34,684 nucleotides of DNA from Clostridiales bacterium UBA2432 (lineage in GTDB: Bacteria > Bacillota > Clostridia > Lachnospirales > Vallitaleaceae). The stretch covers positions 32,226-66,909 of the forward strand of contig DDQW01000024.1 in assembly GCA_002342805.1 (NCBI GenBank). The letters run 5' to 3'. A program made the position numbers and the translations under genes. Below are positions 15,862-22,456 of this stretch, in pieces. The notes under the pieces are model-generated. The model worked only from the letters and a program-made list of their open reading frames with translations, searched no databases and was not told the origin of the DNA. Each line of letters opens with the position of its first letter. Within the stretch, counting starts at the first letter, position 1.

Positions 15862-18204
15862 ATGATGCTTACAAACTGGTACATATATGTTAATGGACAG
15901 ACCTATGGACCTTATGATTGGCAACAAATGTTGGATATGTCTCAATCAGGTCATATATTAGCAGAAACATTTGTTTATCATGATCAGATTGGAAAATGGG
16001 TTGAAGCACAGTCGATTCAAGAGTTTGTTTTTACTAAATCAGTTCAAAGCATTGCACAGAAGAGACGGAAGAAAAGACCGGTTTTGTTAAGTTTAATAAT
16101 AATAGGAATTTTAATTGTCGGTTTTATTGTAATCTCATCATTAAGCCAAGACCATTCGATTCAGTTAAGCCGTGGAAAAAGTGTTTTGAAAGAAACCATT
16201 GCCCAAAACGGTGGCACACTTATTGTTGATGATATGGAGTCAGAACTTCATGGTTTAGAGATTATTGTTCCCGATGGAGCTTATGATGTAGACCTTGCCT
16301 TTGAAATATCCACAAAGGAAGTTAAAGGCCATGAATTTGGAGAAAGTTTCAATCCGATTTTACCGGTTATTCATGTTGATAACGGTGGTGATATGGCTTC
16401 GGAATTTATGACGATGAGGATCCCAATATCTATTACAGATGATGAATTTGCTATGGCCTGTTATTATAACGCGGATGGAAGCTTAGAGCCTATTCCCATG
16501 ATATCACTATCTAATGATGAAATAGTTCTAGGTCTTAGTCACTTTTCAGATATCGTGATTACATCTTTAAGAAAAGCTTTACTCGAAGAATATATCATGG
16601 ATCCAATTCATGACTCTGGCTATAGACCTGGTGTGGATAATTGGAGTTTTACCAACTATGGTTCAGCGGCATCCGATGGTGGAATGTGTGCAGGAATGAC
16701 TTTATCTTCAATTTATTACTATAAAAACCATGCCAAAAATGGTGAAGTTCCTTTACATTCTTATATGGATAATAATCATTATCTTTCAACACCCGATTGG
16801 TGGAAAGATGATTCCATGGGGATTCGTTTAACCAGTGTTGTACAAAATGGATGTAATTGGGATGGGTATGACGATTGGACAGCAAAATATGCGCATCATA
16901 CTGAATTGTTAAGTGATAAAACTATCTTTTATCATTTTGCCTACACATTTTTATTGTCCGACGGTGATCCACAAGGGGTTTCATTATTTGTGCGTTCACT
17001 TGAAGATAATAAAGCGCAAATTACTGCCGGACACGCCATTGTTGCCTATGCAATGGATTCTACCGGGATTTATGTCTGTGACCCAAACTATCCGGAGGCT
17101 ATGAGTTTAAAAATACCATTTGACGGAGAGCATTTTGGCATTTATGATACGGCCTCGGTTGCAGATGGACCTTCTAGACAGTATAATTCTTTTTCCGTTT
17201 TGGGTACATCATCCCTGTATCCAACAGAAAAAATGGAAGAATTATTTAAAGAGATCAAAAAAGAATTCTATGAGTCAACTATTGGTGATGCTCTATTCCC
17301 GAACCCGATATTCAGGCCCTTAATTCTAGAAGATGACGAAATCATTGAAGTTGAAAATGTTGAACTTGTTCAAATGTCACCAGAAGATAGTGCCAAATAT
17401 AAAAGGAAAATCCAAGAATATATGGAGCAAAAAAATTGGTTGCAATCATGGAGCAAGCGACCGGATGATTGGGCGCGGAAGCAATATCTAGTAGCCATAA
17501 TGGCTCCCGGAACAGATCATGGAGCGCTTGAAATATATTTGAATAATAGTAAGACAGCCATATATGATATAGGCATACCCCAGACAGGAATGCTGGCATA
17601 TATTCCTATAGAAAATGGACGTACCAATATAGGGGCATACTTTTCGAAAGAATTTACGTATATCGAAAATAATCAAACATGGAAGTCTTTACGAGCCATT
17701 GATTATTATCGAACAGATGTACTTTTTGGTGAGCTTGATCTTAGCGGAACATGGAAAGGTGAATTTCAGATACAAAATTATGAAAAGGCAATGGATTTTG
17801 CTGAAAAGATAGGAATGCAAATTTCAAGACTTATTGTTAAAGGATTAGCCGGAATTTTTGGTCAAGAGTTAACGGATGAAGAAGTGGATGAAATTGCTAG
17901 AGAAAGTATTGAAGTTAATGATGAGCTTACTGATCCAATGCAGATTAAATTGATTTTGTCGAATAAACAGGGGCAAGTTTATGATGCACTTGTTGAAGTT
18001 GAAACGGATGAAATTTATGAGTATAATGTAAAGGCAGAGCTTTTTGGTGATCAGTTAGAGTTTGCAATTACGCATGAAGATGGAACAGATATGATTTTTA
18101 AATATTATGTTTATAATAATGAGCTTTTAAGTGGTGAGTTTGAAATGAGATATGCAGGAATAGCGAACTTTATATCAGGAATCAGTGAGTTGACTAAACA
18201 GTAA
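15862..18204 (+). CDS. GYF-domain membrane protein with extracellular C39/papain-like cysteine peptidase region
   Basis: 780 residues. A GYF_2-type domain (~4-55: WYIYVNGQTYGPYDWQQM ... GKWVEAQSIQEF) lies in the cytoplasm, followed by a basic stretch (RRKKRP) and one membrane segment (~75-95). Outside, ~125-235 looks beta-rich and ZU5-like. Residues ~255-440 resemble a papain-fold peptidase: Cys276 in GGMCAGMTLSSI, His391 in AGHAIVAYAMD, and Asp407/Asn409 in VCDPNYP. The C-terminal ~300 residues are not recognised. Two adjacent ATGs at 15862 and 15865 sit behind GGAG/GGGTG; an in-frame ATG at 15844 lacks a clear binding site. The peptidase assignment is by motif order only. The propeller gene follows after 27 bp. 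Confidence 0.75.
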   Translation: MMLTNWYIYVNGQTYGPYDWQQMLDMSQSGHILAETFVYHDQIGKWVEAQSIQEFVFTKSVQSIAQKRRKKRPVLLSLIIIGILIVGFIVISSLSQDHSIQLSRGKSVLKETIAQNGGTLIVDDMESELHGLEIIVPDGAYDVDLAFEISTKEVKGHEFGESFNPILPVIHVDNGGDMASEFMTMRIPISITDDEFAMACYYNADGSLEPIPMISLSNDEIVLGLSHFSDIVITSLRKALLEEYIMDPIHDSGYRPGVDNWSFTNYGSAASDGGMCAGMTLSSIYYYKNHAKNGEVPLHSYMDNNHYLSTPDWWKDDSMGIRLTSVVQNGCNWDGYDDWTAKYAHHTELLSDKTIFYHFAYTFLLSDGDPQGVSLFVRSLEDNKAQITAGHAIVAYAMDSTGIYVCDPNYPEAMSLKIPFDGEHFGIYDTASVADGPSRQYNSFSVLGTSSLYPTEKMEELFKEIKKEFYESTIGDALFPNPIFRPLILEDDEIIEVENVELVQMSPEDSAKYKRKIQEYMEQKNWLQSWSKRPDDWARKQYLVAIMAPGTDHGALEIYLNNSKTAIYDIGIPQTGMLAYIPIENGRTNIGAYFSKEFTYIENNQTWKSLRAIDYYRTDVLFGELDLSGTWKGEFQIQNYEKAMDFAEKIGMQISRLIVKGLAGIFGQELTDEEVDEIARESIEVNDELTDPMQIKLILSNKQGQVYDALVEVETDEIYEYNVKAELFGDQLEFAITHEDGTDMIFKYYVYNNELLSGEFEMRYAGIANFISGISELTKQ

Positions 18205-18231
18205 ATATGACCTTGTAGGGAGGAGAATATA

Positions 18232-19431
18232 ATGAGAAATGTACCATCGTCCTCATTTTTGTTTGATGAGCAAAGATCGGGTCAGTTAAAATATGGGATT
18301 CGCTCTTATGAACTTGTACCTAAATTTTCGTTTGAATTACGTTCATATCCGCTAAAAGGACCTGAATCCTCACCGGTATTTGACGAAGAGGGAAATTTGT
18401 ACTTTGCATCACATGATGGATGTTTTTATTCGATTGATTATAAGGGCGATTTAAGGTGGATGTACAATTCAGGTAGAACTAAAAATTATGGTAGTCCTGC
18501 AATTAAAGATGACTATGTTGTTTTTACATCAGGAGAAGGAAATGTACATTGTTTTAGTAAAAAAGGTCATTTATTATGGACGTATTGGCTCGGTCAGTAT
18601 TTCGACAATATTTCAAACCGCTACTTGAGAAAAATAAGTAAGACAATGACGGATTGGTCAACCTATGATTGGTACACCAAAAAATTTCGTTTAAATAAAT
18701 GCTGGTCATCACCTTTAATATATGGCGAGCAGGTTTTTATTACGGGGTATGGGATTGGTCTACATTGTATAGAGTTACAAAGCGGACGTAGTAAGTGGAC
18801 ATTTGATTTAGGAAAACCTCGATATCCTTTGAGTGGAATAGCTCTTGACGAAGGTAGCAATATATATGTTGCTGCGAATCGCCATCGAATATATAAATTA
18901 AGTTTGGATGGGCGATTAATTTGGTCATTTAATTTAAAAGAAAAGTATTCTTTTTGGGGAAATCCATCAGTAGATGTCGAAAACCAAAGTGTTTTTTTTA
19001 CAGGAGGAATTGGCGAAGATCAAGGCATTATTCTTTGCCTTGGATATGATGGCCGTTTAAAATGGAAAAGAAAAATACAAGGTGCCATCCGAGGAACAGC
19101 AAGTATCTCGCACGAAGAATATGTTGTCTGTGGTACATTAGGTGGCCAACTTATAGCTTTGAATAAAGTTGATGGTTCATTAGTTTTTAATCACCTGCTA
19201 ACGACAGCTAAACGAGGACTATGGACGACACCAAGCATTGATCCAGATGGACATATACTATTAACGACGAAAGATAGTAATACAACTGGACGAATGTTAA
19301 TTTTGGACAAAGATGGAAAAGAAAAGGCTTCTATGAATGTTGGAAAAGCACTTTCGGTGCCAGTTGTGGATGAAGAGGGCACAATTTATATAGGGTCTTG
19401 GAACGGAACAATGTTAGCAATAAATACATAA
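18232..19431 (+). CDS. PQQ-binding-like beta-propeller repeat protein
   Basis: 399 residues made of repeated beta-propeller blades. Each blade reads roughly 'SSPVFDEEGNLYFASHDG..YSIDYKGDLRWMY', and blades recur near residues 45, 85, 145, 195, 235, 290 and 330, with W near the end of several. The pattern matches the PQQ_2-type repeat of BamB and quinoprotein dehydrogenases. No signal peptide or membrane segment is seen, so it should stay in the cytoplasm, unlike most members. No catalytic dehydrogenase residues are recognised; a scaffold role is more likely. GGGAGGAG precedes the ATG. It is 27 bp after the GYF gene and 13 bp before the nucleotidyltransferase, so it is probably part of the peptide operon. 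Confidence 0.82.
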   Translation: MRNVPSSSFLFDEQRSGQLKYGIRSYELVPKFSFELRSYPLKGPESSPVFDEEGNLYFASHDGCFYSIDYKGDLRWMYNSGRTKNYGSPAIKDDYVVFTSGEGNVHCFSKKGHLLWTYWLGQYFDNISNRYLRKISKTMTDWSTYDWYTKKFRLNKCWSSPLIYGEQVFITGYGIGLHCIELQSGRSKWTFDLGKPRYPLSGIALDEGSNIYVAANRHRIYKLSLDGRLIWSFNLKEKYSFWGNPSVDVENQSVFFTGGIGEDQGIILCLGYDGRLKWKRKIQGAIRGTASISHEEYVVCGTLGGQLIALNKVDGSLVFNHLLTTAKRGLWTTPSIDPDGHILLTTKDSNTTGRMLILDKDGKEKASMNVGKALSVPVVDEEGTIYIGSWNGTMLAINT

Positions 19432-19444
19432 AAAGGGTGAGATT

Positions 19445-20638
19445 ATGGATTTTAGAGTGACTATTTTATTACAAGCATTAAACAAAGTAAAAGATCCAAA
19501 GTTAGATTTGTCAAATGAACAATGGGATCAGTGTTTAAAGTTTGCATCAGAACATGGGTTAGAATGTGTTTTCTTTGACTATTATAATCGTTTTTTTTCC
19601 CAGATATTCAAAGCTACGAAGATTTATAAGGAATGGCAGAATTTAGTTGTTCATCGAATATTTTGGGGGAGAACATCTGAAGTGCAAGCCTTAAAGATGA
19701 TTAATAAACTTATTGCCCAAGACATTTTTGTTGTGGTTTTAAAAGGTATCGATTTGGCTACCTATTATGACAAGCCGGAAAACAGAACAATGAGTGATAT
19801 GGATATACTTATTCATCCCGATGATATTGATCAAGCAGATTCAATATTTAAAGACTTTGACTATGTTCATGCCGTTGAAGACGACACAGATAAAGAGAGA
19901 ATATATTATCCTAATAAAGACGGTTATTTTTTTGAAGTCCATTACGCATTATTCAAAAAGAAAGTATCGGCTTACACGGAAAAATTTAGTCAAATTGCTT
20001 TGGAATCTGCAGTTTTCTCTAATAAACTAGGAGTTCATGTGCTTGAACCGACGGTGTCAACCGCATACATGATCAGTCATATGGTCAAGCACTTATATGG
20101 TACAGGCATTGGATTAAAAGGACTGTATGACTTGGCAATTTACGTGAATGCGCAAAAAAATAATATAAAAAAAGATAAACTCATTGAGTATTTAGAAGGG
20201 CTTCATATGTTAAAATCAGGCGTATATATTTTAGCTTGTGCGGAGCGATATTTACAAAGTAATTTTATGATTGACTTTCCTATTGATGAGGATATATGTA
20301 AAAACCTTTTTGGCATTATTACGCGTTCTGGTGACACAGGCATGCGGGAAGAATATCTTATTGAACAGCGTTATGAAGATCTTGTTAAAAGCCGGCAAAA
20401 AAAAGTAAAGAAAAAAATGCACCGATTTGCATTTGTTTTTTTACCATTAGATCAAATGAAGCGAAGGTATCCACAGCTAAATACATTACCTTGGTTACTA
20501 CCTTTTTTTTGGGGAGTGCGAGTGATTCGTGTGATTTTCAAGTCACGTCAAAATTTAACAAAGTGGATTCGGCGTGATATTGACCATCGTATTATTATTA
20601 CACATAAAGAAACAATATCATTTTTAAAGGAGGAATAA
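19445..20638 (+). CDS. PF14907-type nucleotidyltransferase associated with RiPP gene clusters
   Basis: 397 residues, cytoplasmic. The central motif VVLKGIDLATYYDKPENR then TMSDMDILI (~97-123) is diagnostic of the uncharacterised nucleotidyltransferase family PF14907 (NTP_transf_5): K100-G101 and the metal-binding pair D118 and D120. FFEVHYALF follows. This family recurs in lasso-peptide clusters of Firmicutes, including the paeninodin type, where its role is not firmly assigned. The C-terminal part is basic and ends KEE with AAAGGAGG of the next gene embedded. RBS AAAAGGGTGAG. It is 1 bp from the PqqD-like gene, so it is translated with it. Confidence 0.85.
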   Translation: MDFRVTILLQALNKVKDPKLDLSNEQWDQCLKFASEHGLECVFFDYYNRFFSQIFKATKIYKEWQNLVVHRIFWGRTSEVQALKMINKLIAQDIFVVVLKGIDLATYYDKPENRTMSDMDILIHPDDIDQADSIFKDFDYVHAVEDDTDKERIYYPNKDGYFFEVHYALFKKKVSAYTEKFSQIALESAVFSNKLGVHVLEPTVSTAYMISHMVKHLYGTGIGLKGLYDLAIYVNAQKNNIKKDKLIEYLEGLHMLKSGVYILACAERYLQSNFMIDFPIDEDICKNLFGIITRSGDTGMREEYLIEQRYEDLVKSRQKKVKKKMHRFAFVFLPLDQMKRRYPQLNTLPWLLPFFWGVRVIRVIFKSRQNLTKWIRRDIDHRIIITHKETISFLKEE

Positions 20639-20639
20639 G

Positions 20640-20918
20640 ATGAAAAAAGAAAGAGTATTTATGAAAAAAGAAGGTATTCAACCGGCACAACTTGGTGATG
20701 AGCTAGCAATGTTAAATGTTGATTCAGGTGAGTATTTTGTTATTAATGAAGTTGGGAAAGATGTCTGGGAACAGATAGATGGCAAAAAAAATATTCAGCA
20801 GGTCATTGAAGAACTTATCAAAATATATGACGCGGATAGTGAAGCAATAGAAAAAGATGTTAGTGTTTTTCTAAAGGAATTAGAAGAAGCAAAAGTAATT
20901 TCCGAGGTTCAACGATGA
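20640..20918 (+). CDS. PqqD-like RiPP recognition element protein (lasso B1-type)
   Basis: 92 residues. The sequence follows the PqqD/RRE fold: three short strands (PAQLGDELAMLNVDSGEYFVI) then helices (NEVGKDVWEQIDG, IQQVIEELIKIYDAD and SEAIEKDVSVFLKELEEAKVI). In lasso systems the free-standing B1 protein binds the precursor leader and presents it to the B2 peptidase. The SD sequence AAAGGAGG lies in the end of the preceding gene, and the TGA stop overlaps the next ATG (ATGA at 20915-20918), so the nucleotidyltransferase, B1 and kinase genes form a tightly coupled unit. Its expected partners here are the leaders at 21949 and 22278 and the B2 protein at 24250. Confidence 0.92.
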   Translation: MKKERVFMKKEGIQPAQLGDELAMLNVDSGEYFVINEVGKDVWEQIDGKKNIQQVIEELIKIYDADSEAIEKDVSVFLKELEEAKVISEVQR

Positions 20919-21829
20919 TGCCAAAAGAATACTATAAGTTGTTTGATTTATGCGTTGAGTCAAATATTCATCTTAGTATTACTCAAATTCAACCATGTCA
21001 ACCAGATGTCATTATTGAAGTTGATGAATGGAAACCTGCACGTGTCGATGATGATTCGGTTGAATTTGAAATTGATGGATTAAACAATATTATAGTAGAT
21101 ATCCATGATATGGCTAAGTTTACTATTAAAAATGGGAATTACATGAATATCGTTCCTCATAGTGAAGATTATTGGAAGAATGAAATCGTTACATATATTG
21201 TTGGTGTGGCCTTTGCAACATTATTACTGCAAAGAGATGTTTTTTCAATTCATGGAAGTGCTATTTGTGCAAATAATCAAGCCTTTATTATTGTGGGAGA
21301 AGCGGGAGCAGGAAAATCATCCATAGCACGTGAATTTATTCAATCCGGATATAAGTTATTGAGCGATGATTTATCAGCAATATCGACAAAGAACCAGTTA
21401 TATGTGATTCCTAGTTTTCCGACGCAAAAAATGTGGAAAAATACCATGGATGCATATGAATCTTCCCCAGATCCAAGCAAGAAAATTTTTCATGATGTAG
21501 ATAAATTCTATGTAGATGCTCAAGACCATTTTGAAGAGTCCAGTAAGCAATTGGGTGGAATTATTTGGTTGGAAGAATCTGAGGTTGAAGAGGTGACATT
21601 AACAAAACTTGAAAAAAATCAAGCATTAGAAGTTTTGTTAATACATGCCTTTATTGAGGATATGGTTGAAAAACTAGGACTAAAAACCCAACAGTTTATA
21701 CTTCTCAGTCATGTGCTAAGTCATGTGGATGTCTATCATTTGGAGCGACCCAATAATCAATTTACGGTAAAAGAGCAAGTGTGCATTATAAAAGAAAAAC
21801 TTTTTGAGCAAATTGAGAACAAACTATGA
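20915..21829 (+). CDS. HPr-kinase-like protein of a RiPP cluster (candidate precursor kinase)
   Basis: 304 residues, cytoplasmic. The C-terminal half carries the HprK P-loop GEAGAGKS (128-135), preceded by FSIHGSAICA and followed by KLLSDDLSAI (147-156), the nucleotide- and metal-binding core. The N-terminal ~100 residues do not match the usual HprK N domain. Such homologues occur in paeninodin-type lasso clusters, where they phosphorylate the C-terminal Ser of the precursor. The first precursor here does end in Ser. The ATG overlaps the B1 stop by 4 bp. The last codons overlap the 11-bp direct repeats that precede the first precursor promoter. Kinase activity and target are inferred. Confidence 0.85.
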   Translation: MMPKEYYKLFDLCVESNIHLSITQIQPCQPDVIIEVDEWKPARVDDDSVEFEIDGLNNIIVDIHDMAKFTIKNGNYMNIVPHSEDYWKNEIVTYIVGVAFATLLLQRDVFSIHGSAICANNQAFIIVGEAGAGKSSIAREFIQSGYKLLSDDLSAISTKNQLYVIPSFPTQKMWKNTMDAYESSPDPSKKIFHDVDKFYVDAQDHFEESSKQLGGIIWLEESEVEEVTLTKLEKNQALEVLLIHAFIEDMVEKLGLKTQQFILLSHVLSHVDVYHLERPNNQFTVKEQVCIIKEKLFEQIENKL

Positions 21830-21838
21830 ACAAACTGT
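21817..21838 (+). promoter_or_regulatory. Tandem 11-bp direct repeats upstream of precursor 1 promoter
   Basis: GAACAAACTAT (21817-21827) is followed directly by GAACAAACTGT (21828-21838). They end 10 nt before the -35 at 21849. Two same-facing 11-bp units one helical turn apart are the layout bound by OmpR/PhoB-type response regulators; the identity of the regulator is unknown. Confidence 0.55.
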
Positions 21839-21848
21839 GAATTATCTC

Positions 21849-21877
21849 TTGTAATTTTATCAAGTGAGTGATATAAT
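21849..21877 (+). promoter_or_regulatory. Promoter of precursor gene 1
   Basis: TTGTAA (21849-21854), a 17-bp spacer, and TATAAT (21872-21877). The leader of about 65 nt holds a perfect 16-bp palindrome, AAACAAATATTTGTTT (21886-21901), before the AGGAGG at 21936. Confidence 0.8.
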
Positions 21878-21948
21878 ATGCTCGTAAACAAATATTTGTT
21901 TGAGGTAAAGGTGAGTAACAGTCAAAACAGTTTATAGGAGGTAATACT

Positions 21949-22056
21949 ATGAAGAAATGGGAAGCTCCACAAATGAAAAAGTTAGACATTAAAGAGACTG
22001 AATGGTTAAATCAAAGAAGAGGACGTACCCAATGTAATTGGAAGGTTCGCAGCTAA
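21949..22056 (+). CDS. RiPP precursor peptide 1 (lasso-type leader, basic acid-free core)
   Basis: 35 residues, supported by AGGAGG at 21936-21941. Residues 1-18 form the leader MKKWEAPQMKKLDIKETE, with W4-x2-P7, L12-D13-I14 and Thr17. This resembles the leaders of paeninodin-type lasso precursors, where the penultimate leader residue is Thr, so cleavage is expected after Glu18. The predicted 17-residue core begins WLNQRRGRTQ and ends CNWKVRS. It has four Arg and one Lys, one Cys and no Asp or Glu, so the lasso isopeptide ring between residue 1 and an acidic residue at 7-9 is impossible. The C-terminal Ser could be a target of the HPr-kinase-like protein. The gene has its own promoter and terminator. 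Confidence 0.85.
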   Translation: MKKWEAPQMKKLDIKETEWLNQRRGRTQCNWKVRS

Positions 22057-22075
22057 AAAAGTTTAATATATTGTA

Positions 22076-22106
22076 AGAGTATCTGATTTCAGATACTCTT
22101 TTTTTA
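22076..22106 (+). terminator. Terminator of precursor gene 1
   Basis: AGAGTATCTGA (22076-22086) pairs with TCAGATACTCT (22089-22099) in a tight hairpin, followed by six T. It lies 20 bp after the stop. Its twin after precursor 2 has almost the same stem. Confidence 0.92.
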
Positions 22107-22136
22107 AAGATCAGAACAAGTCATCAATATAAAAAT

Positions 22137-22158
22137 GAACGAAATATGAACAAACTGT
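22137..22158 (+). promoter_or_regulatory. Tandem 11-bp direct repeats upstream of precursor 2 promoter
   Basis: GAACGAAATAT (22137-22147) is followed directly by GAACAAACTGT (22148-22158), again ending 10 nt before the -35 (22169). The second unit is identical to that upstream of precursor 1. Confidence 0.55.
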
Positions 22159-22168
22159 GAATATTTAC

Positions 22169-22197
22169 TTGTATAATCTTCATTAGAGTGTTATAAT
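22169..22197 (+). promoter_or_regulatory. Promoter of precursor gene 2
   Basis: TTGTAT (22169-22174), a 17-bp spacer, and TATAAT (22192-22197). The leader has a 7-bp hairpin (ATAAACA 22204-22210 with TGTTTAT 22219-22225) at the place where cassette 1 has its palindrome. Confidence 0.8.
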
Positions 22198-22277
22198 AGA
22201 CACATAAACAAAACTAGATGTTTATAGTAAAGGTGAGTTTATAGTTAACAGATCAACAGTTTATAGGAGGTAATATT

Positions 22278-22397
22278 ATGAAAAAATGGGAAGCTCCACA
22301 AGTGAAAAAATTAGACATTCGAGAAACAGAACGACCAGGCAAAGGAAAAGGTCATGGTTATGGACGTACCAAAAGTAAATGGGGTAAATTTTTCTAA
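22278..22397 (+). CDS. RiPP precursor peptide 2 (lasso-type leader, basic glycine-rich core)
   Basis: 39 residues, behind AGGAGG at 22265-22270. The leader MKKWEAPQVKKLDIRETE differs from precursor 1 at only two positions (M9V, K15R). Cleavage is again expected after Glu18, with Thr at -2. The 21-residue core starts RPGKGKGHGY, continues GRTKSKWG and ends KFF: five Lys, two Arg, one His, five Gly, no Cys and no Asp or Glu. It shares only GRT-x3-W with core 1. Without an acidic residue it cannot be cyclised as a lasso peptide. The strong positive charge would fit an antimicrobial or membrane-active product, but nothing proves that. Confidence 0.85.
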   Translation: MKKWEAPQVKKLDIRETERPGKGKGHGYGRTKSKWGKFF

Positions 22398-22410
22398 TAC
22401 ATAATATATT

Positions 22411-22444
22411 AAAAGAGTATCTGGATTCCAGATACTCTTTTTTT
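22411..22444 (+). terminator. Terminator of precursor gene 2, partly bidirectional
   Basis: AGAGTATCTGG (22414-22424), loop ATT, CCAGATACTCT (22428-22438), then six T. Four A precede the 5' arm (22411-22414), so it may also stop the convergent ABC transporter transcript, whose gene ends at 22457. Confidence 0.92.
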
Positions 22445-22456
22445 CAGTGTGAAGTC

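Larger units (their letters stand above)
21817..22444 (+). repeat. Tandem duplication of the precursor expression cassette
   Basis: Two cassettes with a period of about 329 bp between start codons each hold, in the same order: 11-bp repeats, promoter, hairpin leader, GTAAAGGTGAG, ACAGTTTATAGGAGGTAAT, leader-coding region, variable core and terminator. An 18-mer at 21825-21842 is identical to 22145-22162. Divergence is concentrated in the core codons and the spacer between terminator and repeats. Confidence 0.88.

Noticed and set aside
21825..22162. Exact 18-bp repeats as a possible CRISPR remnant
   Set aside because: Only two copies 320 bp apart, both at the same place relative to promoters; they are part of a duplicated gene cassette and no cas gene is present.
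21878..22277. Precursor leaders as a riboswitch (e.g. c-di-GMP class)
   Set aside because: Leaders are only about 65-80 nt with one simple hairpin and no match to aptamer core sequences.
21949..22397. Lanthipeptide or sactipeptide precursors
   Set aside because: No LanBCM or radical-SAM gene is nearby; core 2 has no Cys at all, and the leader and enzymes match the lasso B1/B2 type.
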